From NCBI GenBank assembly GCA_023455425.1, contig JAEYCM010000010.1:124001-188000 (forward strand): a DNA stretch of 64,000 bases, given 5' to 3'. This stretch comes from Bacillota bacterium. Its GTDB lineage: Bacteria; Bacillota; Clostridia; Christensenellales; CAG-138. The notes beneath the pieces are model-generated. The model ran no database searches and was not told the DNA's origin. It saw only the letters and a program-made list of their open reading frames with translations. The translations under genes and the position numbers were made by a program. Below, one piece after another: positions 24,354 through 33,887 of this stretch (the first letter of the stretch is position 1; the number at the start of each line of letters is the position of its first letter).

Positions 24354-25193
24354 ATGGAAAGTTACGTACAAAACCGGGATATGATCAAGTTGAGCGATCA
24401 GGAATTCCTGACACTTACGGAGTATTTGAAACGGGACTACGGCATTAACCTTACAAAAAAACGCACCCTCATCGAAGGGCGCATGAACCAGTATCTTCAG
24501 AAAAATGGCTATCACAGCTATTCCGCCTATTTTAAGGTGCTGTTTCAGGATACGACTGGTACGGAGATCACCAACGTCATCAACGCCTTGACCACCAACT
24601 ATTCCTATTTCATGCGGGAATGGGCACATTTTGATTTTTACAGGCAGATCATTCTTCCGGGGATTAGAGAGACCGTGCGGGACTGTGACCTTCGCGTCTG
24701 GAGCGCGGGTTGCTCTACCGGACAGGAACCGTACACCCTTGCCATGCTCAACGATGAGTTTTTTGGCGCGGAGTGCGCCATGTGGGACAAGCGCATCCTT
24801 GCGACGGACATCTCGCAAAAGGTGCTCGATATCGCCTGCCAGGGAATATACAGCTTGGAAGATGCGGGCAACATTCCCGCCAACTGGCGGATGAAGTATT
24901 TTGAACAAAGAGCCGACGGCAAGCTCACGGTAAAGCCGCAGCTTCGCAAAGAAGTCATATTCCGCAAATTTAATCTGATGGAACAGACATTCCCCTTTAA
25001 GAAAAAGTTTCATGTGATATTCTGCCGGAACGTCATGATTTATTTCGATGCAAAGACAAAGGCGGAGCTTGTCGGTCGGTTCTGCAACGTTTTGTGTGAC
25101 GGAGGCTACCTGATTGTGGGCCACTCGGAATCGGTGGACAGGGCTTCAACGGGTCTTAATTATGTAATGCCCTCCGTCTACAGGAAGGGTTAA
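24354..25193 (+). CDS. cheR: Chemotaxis receptor methyltransferase CheR
   Basis: 279 residues. An N-terminal helical domain (SDQEFLTLTEYLKRDYGINLTKKR) precedes the SAM-binding domain with SAGCSTGQEPYTLAM, ATDIS and FCRNVMIYFD. It methylates receptor glutamates using S-adenosylmethionine, opposing CheB. The ATG at 24354 is the natural family start; it has AAGGA about 10 bases upstream. No TPR extension. CheB follows after 4 bases. Confidence 0.95.
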   Translation: MESYVQNRDMIKLSDQEFLTLTEYLKRDYGINLTKKRTLIEGRMNQYLQKNGYHSYSAYFKVLFQDTTGTEITNVINALTTNYSYFMREWAHFDFYRQIILPGIRETVRDCDLRVWSAGCSTGQEPYTLAMLNDEFFGAECAMWDKRILATDISQKVLDIACQGIYSLEDAGNIPANWRMKYFEQRADGKLTVKPQLRKEVIFRKFNLMEQTFPFKKKFHVIFCRNVMIYFDAKTKAELVGRFCNVLCDGGYLIVGHSESVDRASTGLNYVMPSVYRKG

Positions 25194-25197
25194 TTAG

Positions 25198-26247
25198 ATG
25201 GCACAGAAGAAAACACGCGTCCTGATTGTGGACGATTCTCTTTTTATGCGCCAATTTATCAGCAGCAGCATTTCCAAAGACGCGGGGATCGAGGTGGTGG
25301 GGGAAGCTGGCGATCCCTACCAGGCCAGGGATAAAATACTGGAGCTAAAGCCTGACGTCATGACGCTGGATGTGGATATGCCCAAGATGAATGGCCTGGA
25401 GTTTTTAAAAAAGCTGATGCCGCAGTACCCGCTCCCGGTGCTGGTGGTCAGTTCCACGCCCAACATGATTCTTGACGCCATGCAGGCGGGCGCTGTGGAT
25501 TTTGTATCAAAACCTGTCACGATGGAAGAAGGGGACCGTAACGCGTTTATTTCCGAGCTTGTGATCAAGATCAAAATCGCGTCCATTTCCAGGGTGGGCC
25601 AGTTCAAACGCAAGAAAGGCCTCGAGGGTATTGTTGGAAGGTCGAGCGGGACTGCCGTGAACGAAAGCTTGCTGGTGGCGATCGGCGCTTCCACCGGGGG
25701 CACAGAAGCTACGGCCGGCATACTGAACAGCCTCAAAAGCTTTTCGGCCGGCATCGTGGTGGTGCAGCATATGCCGCCGGTGTTTACCAGAATGTACGCC
25801 GAAAGGCTGAACAATTCCTGTGCGCTGGAGGTAAAAGAGGCCGAGGACGGGGATTATGTCTTGCCGGGTCGGGTGCTTATCGCCCCGGGCGAATTCCAGA
25901 TGGAGGTGGTACGGTCCGCAAAGGGGTACCGCGTGAAGTGTTATAAAGGCGAGAAGGTCAGCGGACATTGTCCTTCGGTGGACGTGCTCTTTGAGTCGGT
26001 GGCGAAAGCGGCGGGACCCAACGCCCTTGGCATCATTCTTACCGGCATGGGAAGCGACGGCGCGAAAGGCCTCTTGAGCATGCGCAAAAAAGGCGCGTTT
26101 ACCATTGGCCAAAACAAAGAGTCTTGCGTGGTTTACGGTATGCCCATGGTTGCAAACAACGTCGGCGCGGTGCAGGAAGAACTGCCGCTTTCGGAGATTT
26201 CTTCCCGGATGTGCCGCTGGCATGACGAGATGACGGGAGGGAAATAG
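25198..26247 (+). CDS. cheB: Chemotaxis receptor methylesterase/deamidase CheB
   Basis: 349 residues. An N-terminal receiver domain (VLIVDDSLFMR, phospho-acceptor Asp in LDVDMPKMNG, KP in FVSKPV) is joined by a linker to the esterase domain. The triad is Ser in GASTGGTEA, His in VVVQHMPP and Asp in GMGSDGAKG. It removes methyl groups from receptors when phosphorylated by CheA. Together with CheR, CheC and CheD it gives a full Bacillus-type adaptation set (CheV not seen). Confidence 0.96.
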   Translation: MAQKKTRVLIVDDSLFMRQFISSSISKDAGIEVVGEAGDPYQARDKILELKPDVMTLDVDMPKMNGLEFLKKLMPQYPLPVLVVSSTPNMILDAMQAGAVDFVSKPVTMEEGDRNAFISELVIKIKIASISRVGQFKRKKGLEGIVGRSSGTAVNESLLVAIGASTGGTEATAGILNSLKSFSAGIVVVQHMPPVFTRMYAERLNNSCALEVKEAEDGDYVLPGRVLIAPGEFQMEVVRSAKGYRVKCYKGEKVSGHCPSVDVLFESVAKAAGPNALGIILTGMGSDGAKGLLSMRKKGAFTIGQNKESCVVYGMPMVANNVGAVQEELPLSEISSRMCRWHDEMTGGK

Positions 26248-26372
26248 ACCCTATCCTGCATATGGCGGTTATTCGACGATGAAGGCGCATATATATCTCT
26301 GGGTTTTCCCGGAAATATCCGACAAAACATACGTATTTTTGCACGATAAGGCGTAAAATTATGAACAAATTG

Positions 26373-26402
26373 TTGAATGCGCTCGATTTGTTATGCTATA
26401 CT
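26373..26402 (+). promoter_or_regulatory. Sigma-A type promoter of the transglycosylase-flgB export operon
   Basis: TTGAAT (26373-26378), 18 bases, TATACT (26397-26402) with an upstream TGC that fits an extended -10. It would start transcription of the operon that includes the export apparatus and fliA, so sigma-28 itself is made from a housekeeping-type promoter. Confidence 0.65.
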
Positions 26403-26428
26403 CGTTATGTATAAGAAGGGTTTACTGT

Positions 26429-27028
26429 ATGGATACGGTTAGGAGTATATATTTATCCAAATTGGAGCAGGTGCAATCGGCCCTCAACGCCAACGCGGCA
26501 AGGGTGGGTTTCGCCGCACCGCGGTTTTCCAGCCTGCTTTCGGGTACGCTGGCCGCGCAAACCGCCATACAGACTCAGGATGCGTCTGCGGCAGTACAGA
26601 ATGTTTCCTCTTACGACGGGCTGATCAAGGGCGCGGCGCAGGAGAACGGGCTTGACGAAGCGTTGGTGAAGGCCGTGATACAGGCAGAATCCAGCTACCG
26701 TGCCGATGCGGTGTCTTCCGCCGGCGCGCAGGGGCTCATGCAGCTGATGCCTGGCACTGCGGCGTCGCTGGGCGTAACGAATTCCTTTGATCCCGCGCAG
26801 AACATCAGCGGCGGGACCAAGTATTTAAAAAGCCTGATGGACCGGTTCGGGGACCTGCGCCTGGCGCTTGCGGCTTATAATACGGGACCTAGCCGGATCT
26901 CGGGGCTCAACATCAGCGATCCGGATAATGCTTCGGAATACGCAAAAATCAGCGAACGCGTGCGCAGCTATGTTTCCACGGTACTGTCCAATTATGAGGC
27001 GTATCGTTCCCAGGAAGGAGTGAGTTGA
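26429..27028 (+). CDS. Lytic transglycosylase (SLT family)
   Basis: 199 residues. The C-terminal SLT domain has the catalytic Glu in AVIQAESSYRADAVSSAGAQG, then LMQLMPGTAASLGV and the closing motif ALAAYNTGPSRI. It cleaves the glycan strand. There is no signal peptide, so it may leave through the flagellar channel, and it is the first gene before flgB, consistent with making space for the rod. The ATG at 26429 has AAGAAGG upstream. It pairs functionally with the peptidase-like gene at 19161. Confidence 0.88.
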   Translation: MDTVRSIYLSKLEQVQSALNANAARVGFAAPRFSSLLSGTLAAQTAIQTQDASAAVQNVSSYDGLIKGAAQENGLDEALVKAVIQAESSYRADAVSSAGAQGLMQLMPGTAASLGVTNSFDPAQNISGGTKYLKSLMDRFGDLRLALAAYNTGPSRISGLNISDPDNASEYAKISERVRSYVSTVLSNYEAYRSQEGVS

Positions 27029-27030
27029 GT

Positions 27031-27606
27031 ATGATACCTAAGATGTTTCATAGCATTGACCTCCTGCAAAAGGGGATGGACGCGGCCTGGCTCCGCAATG
27101 AGGTCGTCACCAACAATATCGCCAATGCGGAAACGCCCAACTTCAAAAGTTCCAGCGTCGCGTTTGAGACCATGTTCAAAAATGCGCTTGAGGACCAGGT
27201 AGAGGCGCAGGCGGCTCCGGGTAATGAAGTTGTGCAGCAGGACGCATTCGCCAATGACATCCCGTCCCAGTATGAAAACAAGCGTACGCGGGACAAGCAT
27301 ATCGTCTTTTCTAAAAATGAAGATATCGTAGATGCCGGGAACGGCCTTGACCAGGAATTTTCAAACATCCGTACGCGGGGCAGCCACTTTGATTTTGACG
27401 GATCCTCGCAGACTCAGGTTTTGGCGGATGTTTCGCCCGTTGTCTCAAAGAACGACAACCTTACCATGCGCATGGATGGCAACAATGTGGACGTCGAGGC
27501 CGAAAACGTCGCTCTCGCGCGCAACACCATATACTATTACACCTTGACCGAACAGATGAACAGCGAATTTACACGCCTTGGCATGGCAATCAGGGAGGGA
27601 AAGTAG
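27031..27606 (+). CDS. flgB: Flagellar basal-body rod protein FlgB
   Basis: 191 residues, longer than typical FlgB (about 130-140) because of an inserted middle region. The N-terminal rod motif is NEVVTNNIANAETPNFKSSSV and the C-terminal helix is VALARNTIYYYTLTEQMNSEFTRL. Proximal rod subunit exported by the type III apparatus. ATG at 27031 behind GGAAGGAG; it overlaps the end of the transglycosylase region closely. Confidence 0.93.
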   Translation: MIPKMFHSIDLLQKGMDAAWLRNEVVTNNIANAETPNFKSSSVAFETMFKNALEDQVEAQAAPGNEVVQQDAFANDIPSQYENKRTRDKHIVFSKNEDIVDAGNGLDQEFSNIRTRGSHFDFDGSSQTQVLADVSPVVSKNDNLTMRMDGNNVDVEAENVALARNTIYYYTLTEQMNSEFTRLGMAIREGK

Positions 27607-27607
27607 T

Positions 27608-28060
27608 ATGGCATTTTTAAGCTCGCTTGATATCAGCGGCTCCGCGCTCACGGCCCAAAGGCTCAGGATGGACGTCATCAGCCAGAATATCGCAAACGCA
27701 AACACGACCCGGACCGTAAACGGGGAACCGTACCGCCGCAGGGTGGCCGTGTTTTCCGAGCGCCCGGGTACCGCCGGGTTTTCCTCATTTTTTAATAAGG
27801 CGCAGGAAGACCAAAGAGATCAGGTTGCCGGCCGCGGCGTTGTGGTATCCTCCATCGCGACCGATATGTCGGATTTTAAAAGCGAATACGATCCCACCCA
27901 TCCCGATGCGGATGAGAACGGATATGTGCGTTACCCCAACGTGAACGAAGTGACGGAAATGGTGGATATGATGGCGGCGACGCGCGCGTATGAAGCGAAC
28001 ATCACGGCGCTCAACGCGACAAAGAACATGGCGTTAAAGGCACTTGAGATCGGCCGTTAA
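27608..28060 (+). CDS. flgC: Flagellar basal-body rod protein FlgC
   Basis: 150 residues. SGSALTAQRLRMDVISQNIANANTTRT is the FlgC N-terminal rod motif, YVRYPNVNEVTEMVDMMAATRAYEANITALNATKNMALKALEIGR the typical C terminus. Proximal rod subunit. Starts one base after flgB stops, behind GGGAGGG. Confidence 0.96.
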   Translation: MAFLSSLDISGSALTAQRLRMDVISQNIANANTTRTVNGEPYRRRVAVFSERPGTAGFSSFFNKAQEDQRDQVAGRGVVVSSIATDMSDFKSEYDPTHPDADENGYVRYPNVNEVTEMVDMMAATRAYEANITALNATKNMALKALEIGR

Positions 28061-28085
28061 TCCCGGCTGAAGAAAAGAGGAACCT

Positions 28086-28376
28086 ATGCAGATTCAGCAG
28101 CTTTCCAACATCGTATCCCAGGCGGGGCAGCAGGCCTCTTCCGTAACCAAGCCGGAGAGCGCCTTTCCGGATATTCTGAGTAACGCCATGCAGGAAGCGC
28201 AGGCGGCCGATACCGCCTCGCAGGCGGACACGCTGCGTCTGCTTTCCGGGGATATTACGGACCTTCATACCACAACCATACAGGCGCAGAAAGCGGAGCT
28301 TTCTTTGAACCTCGCCATCCAGATCCGCAACAAGGTGATCGATGCGTATAACGAAGTGATGCGCATGCAGGTGTAA
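28086..28376 (+). CDS. fliE: Flagellar hook-basal body protein FliE
   Basis: 96 residues. A helical protein ending AELSLNLAIQIRNKVIDAYNEVMRMQV, the FliE signature. It joins the MS ring to the rod. In most relatives fliF follows; here fliO follows after 3 bases, so the MS-ring and switch genes have been moved or lie elsewhere. Confidence 0.94.
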   Translation: MQIQQLSNIVSQAGQQASSVTKPESAFPDILSNAMQEAQAADTASQADTLRLLSGDITDLHTTTIQAQKAELSLNLAIQIRNKVIDAYNEVMRMQV

Positions 28377-28379
28377 GAA

Positions 28380-28742
28380 ATGCTGGAGGATTCGAACGGT
28401 TCCACGCTCTTGCTCATATTTGTTTTGCTCGTTGTGATTTTTGCCGCTTACTTTACAACAAGGTATTTGTCTGTGAAGGGCGGCAATCTCATGAAAGGCA
28501 AGTACATGCTGGTGAAGGACCGCGTGGTGCTTGCAAAGGACAAACAGATATTGCTGTTGCAGGTGGGGACAAAGCATATCGTCGTAGGAATTACGCCGCA
28601 GGCCATACAGCAGCTTGGCACGATCGAGGACGGCGAACTCCAGCCTGTCGCTCAGGAACCGTCGCAGACGGATGGCGGTATGCAGTCTTTCAAAGAGGTG
28701 CTTGCAAAGATTTATAAGAAGGACGGCAGTTTACCCAAATAA
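28380..28742 (+). CDS. fliO: Flagellar export apparatus assembly protein FliO
   Basis: 120 residues. One membrane helix (TLLLIFVLLVVIFAAYFTTRYL) and a small beta domain (MLVKDRVVLAKDKQILLLQVGTKHIVVGIT) typical of FliO/FliZ. It helps assemble the FliP-FliQ-FliR gate. The position before fliP supports this. It starts 3 bases after fliE. Confidence 0.85.
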   Translation: MLEDSNGSTLLLIFVLLVVIFAAYFTTRYLSVKGGNLMKGKYMLVKDRVVLAKDKQILLLQVGTKHIVVGITPQAIQQLGTIEDGELQPVAQEPSQTDGGMQSFKEVLAKIYKKDGSLPK

Positions 28743-28797
28743 GCTCTACGGTACGGTTTTTGCGTAGACGGGAGCAAAGAACGGAAAGTCGCACTAC

Positions 28798-29637
28798 ATG
28801 AAGAGAACGCAACCGCTGGCGCCGCTTTTGCCGCCGCAACTCACATATGTTGAGCCCCGAAAGGGCAATGACCACCGTAAAACCGGCAGAACCAAACGGA
28901 TTTGGCTCTTAGTGGCGGTTATTATGGTGGCTGTTTTGTTATGTGGTTGTTCCGTGCTCAATGAAAATACGGCCTCTTCCAATGGCCCGTTCGGAGGCTT
29001 GCTGGGGGACAGGAGCGATTCGCTCGATATCCTGATGCTGCTTACCATATTGAGCGTGCTGCCTTCCATACTCATCATGCTCACGAGCTTCACACGCATC
29101 ATCATCGTGCTTTCGCTTGTCCGCAACGGCATGGGGCTCCAGCAGATGCCGCCCAACCAGGTACTCATCGGCCTTGCGCTATTTTTGACGCTGTTTGTCA
29201 TGTCGCCCATCGTAGAGCAGGTTAAGACCGAGGCGTACGAGCCTTATATCAAAGGCACTATCACCCAGGAAACCGCGATAGAGCGCGGCATGGAACCGGT
29301 ACGGGAATTCATGTTCAAGCAGACGTATAAGTCCGACCTCAAGTTTTTCCTTTCCGCCTCCGGCCAGCCGGATACGGTCGAATCGCTTGAAAGCATCCCC
29401 AACACCACGCTGATCCCTGCGTTTATCACCAGCGAGATCAAGCATGGGTTTGAGATCGGGTTTTATATCTACATTCCCTTTATCGTCATCGATATGGTGG
29501 TGGCGAGCACGCTGATGGCGATGGGCATGATGATGCTGCCGCCAATCGTCATTTCGCTTCCCTTTAAATTGTTGCTGTTTGTAATGGTCGATGGGTGGAC
29601 GCTTACGGTCAAGTCCCTCATCACAAGCTTTGGGTAA
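28798..29637 (+). CDS. fliP: Flagellar export gate protein FliP
   Basis: 279 residues. A cleavable N-terminal signal (IWLLVAVIMVAVLLCGCSVLNE, with a lipobox-like LCGC) precedes the FliP core: LILMLLTILSVLPSIL-type helix, TSFTRIIIVLSLVRN, LALFLTLFVMSPI and IPFIVIDMVVASTLMAMGMMMLPP. With FliQ and FliR it forms the gate through which flagellar proteins leave the cell. The first 30 residues are basic and longer than in most homologues, so a later start is possible, but no other good start codon is seen. Confidence 0.94.
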   Translation: MKRTQPLAPLLPPQLTYVEPRKGNDHRKTGRTKRIWLLVAVIMVAVLLCGCSVLNENTASSNGPFGGLLGDRSDSLDILMLLTILSVLPSILIMLTSFTRIIIVLSLVRNGMGLQQMPPNQVLIGLALFLTLFVMSPIVEQVKTEAYEPYIKGTITQETAIERGMEPVREFMFKQTYKSDLKFFLSASGQPDTVESLESIPNTTLIPAFITSEIKHGFEIGFYIYIPFIVIDMVVASTLMAMGMMMLPPIVISLPFKLLLFVMVDGWTLTVKSLITSFG

Positions 29638-29697
29638 TCCGCCCGCGGGTGGTGACCGGAGGGAAACAGGCAATACGGCAAACGGGGGCAGGAACAT

Positions 29698-29964
29698 ATG
29701 GAGCAGGCAACGGTCATTAAAGTAATGCAGGATGCGGTGACCACCATCATGATGGTATCGGCGCCTCCGCTGATTATCGGCATGGTGGTGGGTATTATCG
29801 TTTCCATTTTCCAGGCCACAACGCAGATCAACGAACAGACCCTGGCGTTTGTGCCCAAAATCATCGCCATATTGATTGCACTCTTGGTGTTTGGCGGCTG
29901 GATGCTTACCAATCTCTCGGATTTTACGCTGCGTCTGTTCGAGTACATCGGCGCTGCGCGCTAA
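29698..29964 (+). CDS. fliQ: Flagellar export gate protein FliQ
   Basis: 88 residues with two membrane helices (TTIMMVSAPPLIIGMVVGIIVS and KIIAILIALLVFGGWML). The link FQATTQINEQTLAFVPK is the family signature. Part of the FliPQR gate. Confidence 0.95.
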   Translation: MEQATVIKVMQDAVTTIMMVSAPPLIIGMVVGIIVSIFQATTQINEQTLAFVPKIIAILIALLVFGGWMLTNLSDFTLRLFEYIGAAR

Positions 29965-29972
29965 AGTGAGCG

Positions 29973-30764
29973 ATGGACAAGATCGTAGACGCCGTCATGC
30001 TGAATATCGATTACTTCGTGCTGATATTCCTGCGGATTTCGGCGTTGATTTTTTCTTCCCCCATATTTGGGCGAAAAACGCTGCCCAACGCGGTCAAGCT
30101 CATGCTGTGCATGACACTGACGTATGTCATATATGCGGCGGACCCGGATCCCGCGGTGATCGTTTACAGCAACGTGATCCAGTATGTGCTGCTGTGCGTG
30201 AAGGAACTCCTGTTCGGGCTGGTATTGGGCTATGTGACGACGCTGCTGTTCAGCATCCCGCAAACGGCGGGGTATGTCATCGATATGCAGATGGGCTTTG
30301 GTATGGTGAACGTGTTCGACGTGCAGTCAAACATTAGTGTCCCGGTCACGGGCAACTTTCTCTATACCGTGATGATGCTCTGTTTTTTTGCGGTGGACGG
30401 GCATCATGAGTTGATTTATATCATCAACGGCACCTTCTCCTACATTCCTGTGGGGCAGGTCACGTTAAATCCCGCGCTGGGCGTTTCGGCGCTTGAAGTG
30501 TTCTCCCTTGCGTTCGTGCTTGCGGCCAAGGTGGCTATGCCCATGATCGCGGCGGGGATGATGGGGGAGATACTCATGGGTATCGTAGTGCGGACGGCCC
30601 CGCAGATGAACGTGTTTGTGGTGGGTATTCCGCTTAAGATTATCATGGGATTTTTGGCGCTGTTGCTGTTGCTGCCGGTTTATGTGAACTTTACCAACAC
30701 GCTGTTTGACAATATGTTCGAGTCCATCCATTATATGCTTCGCGGATTGGTGGCATCCGCATGA
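29973..30764 (+). CDS. fliR: Flagellar export gate protein FliR
   Basis: 263 residues, six predicted membrane helices; FLRISALIFSSPIFGRKTLPNAVK is the family opening motif and GFGMVNVFDVQSNISVPV a conserved loop. Part of the FliPQR gate. Its stop overlaps the flhB start by 4 bases. Confidence 0.94.
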   Translation: MDKIVDAVMLNIDYFVLIFLRISALIFSSPIFGRKTLPNAVKLMLCMTLTYVIYAADPDPAVIVYSNVIQYVLLCVKELLFGLVLGYVTTLLFSIPQTAGYVIDMQMGFGMVNVFDVQSNISVPVTGNFLYTVMMLCFFAVDGHHELIYIINGTFSYIPVGQVTLNPALGVSALEVFSLAFVLAAKVAMPMIAAGMMGEILMGIVVRTAPQMNVFVVGIPLKIIMGFLALLLLLPVYVNFTNTLFDNMFESIHYMLRGLVASA

Positions 30765-31831
30765 GCCAGGCAGGCGGGGACCGTACAGAAAAAGCAACGC
30801 CCAAAAAGCGGAAAGACGCGCGGGACAAAGGACAGATATTTAAAAGCGTGGACCTGACCACCGCATTTTCGCTGCTTGTGTTATTTGGCATATTGTCCAT
30901 CGCGGGAAAGCTGATGGTGGACGGGCTAAGAGACATGGCCACCCTGTATTTTTCGGCAGGCGCGCCGGAAACGTTTGATGTGGCAAACATACACGCCACA
31001 TTCAAGGATGTGTATATCCGGTTTATTGTCATCATGCTGCCGGTGTTGGCAGCGGCCCTCGTGGCAGGCATTGTATTTAATTTTCTGCAGGTGGGCGCGC
31101 TGTTTACCGCAAAGGCGATACAGCCCAAGGCTTCCCGCATCAGCATGGCAGAAGGGTTTAAGCGGATCTTTTCAAAAAAGACGCTCATTGACCTTTTAAA
31201 ATCCCTGGTGCGCCTGGCGGTGATCGTAAAGGTGGCGTACGACGAATATACGTTGCGTATCCAGAACACGCCCGCGCTGATGTACCAGGAACTGGATTTC
31301 TCCATTGCCGCCACATGGGAACTGATACTGGGTATCGCGTTTAAGGTCGCGATCGCCCTCGCGATATTGGGACCCATCGATTACTTCCTCCAATGGAGGC
31401 AGTATGAGCGGGACCTCATGATGACCAAGCAGGAGGTCAAGGACGAATATAAGATGACCGAAGGCAACCCCCAGATCAAGGGACGGATCAGGCAGAAGCA
31501 GCGGCAGATGAGCAGCATGCGCATGATGCAGGCCGTTGCGGACGCAGATGTGGTCATCACCAACCCCACGCACTTCGCCGTAGCGCTTTCCTATAAGGAA
31601 GGGATGAACGGCGCGCCGGTCATCGTGGCCAAAGGCCAGGATTTCCTTGCGAAACGGATCAAGGAAAAGGCGAAGGAACACCGCGTGGAGATTGTGGAAA
31701 ACAAATCCCTTGCCCGCAGCCTGTACTTCTTCTGTGAGATAGGCGACGAGGTGCCGGAGGAATTCTATCAGGCGGTGGCCGAAATCCTGGCGTATGTGTA
31801 CCGCCTGAAATACCCGGAAAAGAGGAGGTGA
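30761..31831 (+). CDS. flhB: Flagellar export switch protein FlhB
   Basis: 356 residues. Four membrane helices follow the start DRTEKATPKKRKDARDKGQI. The cytosolic domain has the autocleavage motif NPTH in VVITNPTHFAVALSY. FlhB cuts itself there and then changes export from rod/hook to filament proteins, in response to FliK. The C-terminal domain resembles the small protein at 18847. Confidence 0.96.
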   Translation: MSQAGGDRTEKATPKKRKDARDKGQIFKSVDLTTAFSLLVLFGILSIAGKLMVDGLRDMATLYFSAGAPETFDVANIHATFKDVYIRFIVIMLPVLAAALVAGIVFNFLQVGALFTAKAIQPKASRISMAEGFKRIFSKKTLIDLLKSLVRLAVIVKVAYDEYTLRIQNTPALMYQELDFSIAATWELILGIAFKVAIALAILGPIDYFLQWRQYERDLMMTKQEVKDEYKMTEGNPQIKGRIRQKQRQMSSMRMMQAVADADVVITNPTHFAVALSYKEGMNGAPVIVAKGQDFLAKRIKEKAKEHRVEIVENKSLARSLYFFCEIGDEVPEEFYQAVAEILAYVYRLKYPEKRR

Positions 31832-31835
31832 ACGC

Positions 31836-33884
31836 GTGAAAATCAAAGGTTCGGATATCATGGTGGCCGTGATGGTGCTGGGCATCATACTGCTCATTAT
31901 CGTGCCGCTTACCACCGCGATGCTGGATATGCTGCTGATACTCAATATCTCCATTTCCATGCTCGTGCTCCTGATGTCCCTCTATATTAAAGAAACGCTG
32001 GAGTTTTCCACGTTCCCGACCATGCTGCTGCTTTTGACGCTGTTCCGTCTTGCACTCAATATCTCCTCTACACGCCTTATCTTGGGCAACGGCGGGGAGG
32101 CGGGCAACGTCATCCACACATTCGCATCCTTTGTGATGGGCAGCAATCTCGTGGTCGGCTTCATCATATTCCTGATCATTGTCATCGTACAGTTCATGGT
32201 CATCACAAAGGGCTCGGAGCGCGTGGCGGAAGTGGCCGCGAGGTTTACGCTTGACGCCATGCCCGGCAAGCAGATGGCCATCGACGCGGATTTAAACACC
32301 GGTATCATCAACGAAGGGGAAGCGAAAAAACGCAGGGAAGCCATCCAGCGGGAGGCGGATTTTTACGGCTCCATGGACGGCGCTTCCAAGTTTATTAAAG
32401 GCGACGCAATCGTCGGCATCATCATCACCGTCATCAACCTCGTGGGCGGCATTGTGATCGGCGCATTGGGGTTGGGCGGCAAGGTCATGCCCATGGATCA
32501 GGTGCTTGAAGTGTACGCTTTGGCGACCGTTGGCGAAGGTCTGGTCAACCAAATTCCGGCGCTGCTTGTCTCCACCTCCGCGGGCATCATCGTCACCCGC
32601 TCCGCAAGCGAAAGCAGCTTTGGCAACGATCTTTCAAGCCAGCTGTTTGCAAAGCCGCAGGCGCTCTATATTTTGGGCGGTATGCTGGCTATGATGGGCT
32701 TTATCCCCGGCATGCCCACCATCCCCATTCTTTTCATAGCCGCCGCACTGCCGCTTTTCGCGTACCTGACCACCAACGCCAAGAAAAAGAAAGAAGTGCA
32801 GACCGAAGACGATACCGCGGAGCTTGCCGCACAGGAAAAGCGCAAGCCGGAAAACGTCACGTCGCTGTTGCAGGTGTATCCCATTGAAATGGAGTTTGGC
32901 TACGGCATCATCTCCCTTGTGGATACCATGCAGGGCGGGGATTTATTGGATCGCATCGTTATGATCCGCCGCCAGTGCGCCATGGAAATGGGCATTATCG
33001 TGCCGGTCGTGCGTGTAAGGGACAATATCCAGCTTGGCACCAACTCGTACTGCATCAAAATCAAGGGGCTCGAGGTCGCCCATGGCGACGTCATGCCGGA
33101 CCATTTCATGGCGCTGCGCCCGGCGGGGCTGGAGGCAAAGCTGGACGGCATTGAAACGACCGATCCGGCCTTTGGCCTGCCCGCTGTCTGGATCACGGAA
33201 AACGAACGCGAGCGCGCGGAATTGAAAGGCTTTACCACCATCGATTCGCCTTCCGTCATCGCGACGCACCTAATGGAAGTCATCAAGCACCATGCGCATG
33301 AACTGATGGGAAGGCAGCAGGTACAGGTGCTCATCGACAACCTGAAAAGCCAGCAGCCCGCCTTGGTGGACGAAGTCATTCCCAAGCTCTTCTCTGTCGG
33401 AGAGGTGCAGAAGATACTCGCAAACCTGCTTAGAGAAGGCATCTCCATACGGGATATCGGCAGCATACTGGAAATCCTGGGCGATTACGGCACGCTGACC
33501 CGAGACCTTGAGCTCTTGACCGAATACGTACGCCAGAACCTCAAGCGCGCCATCACGCAGCGTTTTGTGCCGGACAATAAGGCGCGCGTCATTACGCTTG
33601 ACCCGCAGGTGGAGCAGGCGATCGCCTCGAGCATCCGGCAGACCGAACGGGGCTCGTACGCGGCGGTGGAGCCCATGCAGATTCAGCGGATCCTGCTTAG
33701 CACCAAGAACGCCGTTGAAAACGCGCTTGGTTCCGGCGGAACGCCGATCTTTTTGACAGCCCCTGCCGTGCGCAGGTATTTCAAGCAGATGACGGAGCAA
33801 TTAAATCCTGATCTCGTCGTGCTTTCCTACAATGAGCTGGAACGTGATGTGGAAATTTTCTCCGATGGGGTGGTGAGCTTTTAA
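31836..33884 (+). CDS. flhA: Flagellar export protein FlhA
   Basis: 682 residues. Seven to eight N-terminal membrane helices with the FHIPEP-region motif (RFTLDAMPGKQMAIDADLN) at about 145-165, then a large cytosolic ring domain (about 330-682) that binds chaperone-cargo pairs. It uses the proton motive force for export. The start is GTG behind AGGAGG, 4 bases after flhB. Confidence 0.96.
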   Translation: MKIKGSDIMVAVMVLGIILLIIVPLTTAMLDMLLILNISISMLVLLMSLYIKETLEFSTFPTMLLLLTLFRLALNISSTRLILGNGGEAGNVIHTFASFVMGSNLVVGFIIFLIIVIVQFMVITKGSERVAEVAARFTLDAMPGKQMAIDADLNTGIINEGEAKKRREAIQREADFYGSMDGASKFIKGDAIVGIIITVINLVGGIVIGALGLGGKVMPMDQVLEVYALATVGEGLVNQIPALLVSTSAGIIVTRSASESSFGNDLSSQLFAKPQALYILGGMLAMMGFIPGMPTIPILFIAAALPLFAYLTTNAKKKKEVQTEDDTAELAAQEKRKPENVTSLLQVYPIEMEFGYGIISLVDTMQGGDLLDRIVMIRRQCAMEMGIIVPVVRVRDNIQLGTNSYCIKIKGLEVAHGDVMPDHFMALRPAGLEAKLDGIETTDPAFGLPAVWITENERERAELKGFTTIDSPSVIATHLMEVIKHHAHELMGRQQVQVLIDNLKSQQPALVDEVIPKLFSVGEVQKILANLLREGISIRDIGSILEILGDYGTLTRDLELLTEYVRQNLKRAITQRFVPDNKARVITLDPQVEQAIASSIRQTERGSYAAVEPMQIQRILLSTKNAVENALGSGGTPIFLTAPAVRRYFKQMTEQLNPDLVVLSYNELERDVEIFSDGVVSF

Positions 33885-33887
33885 CCT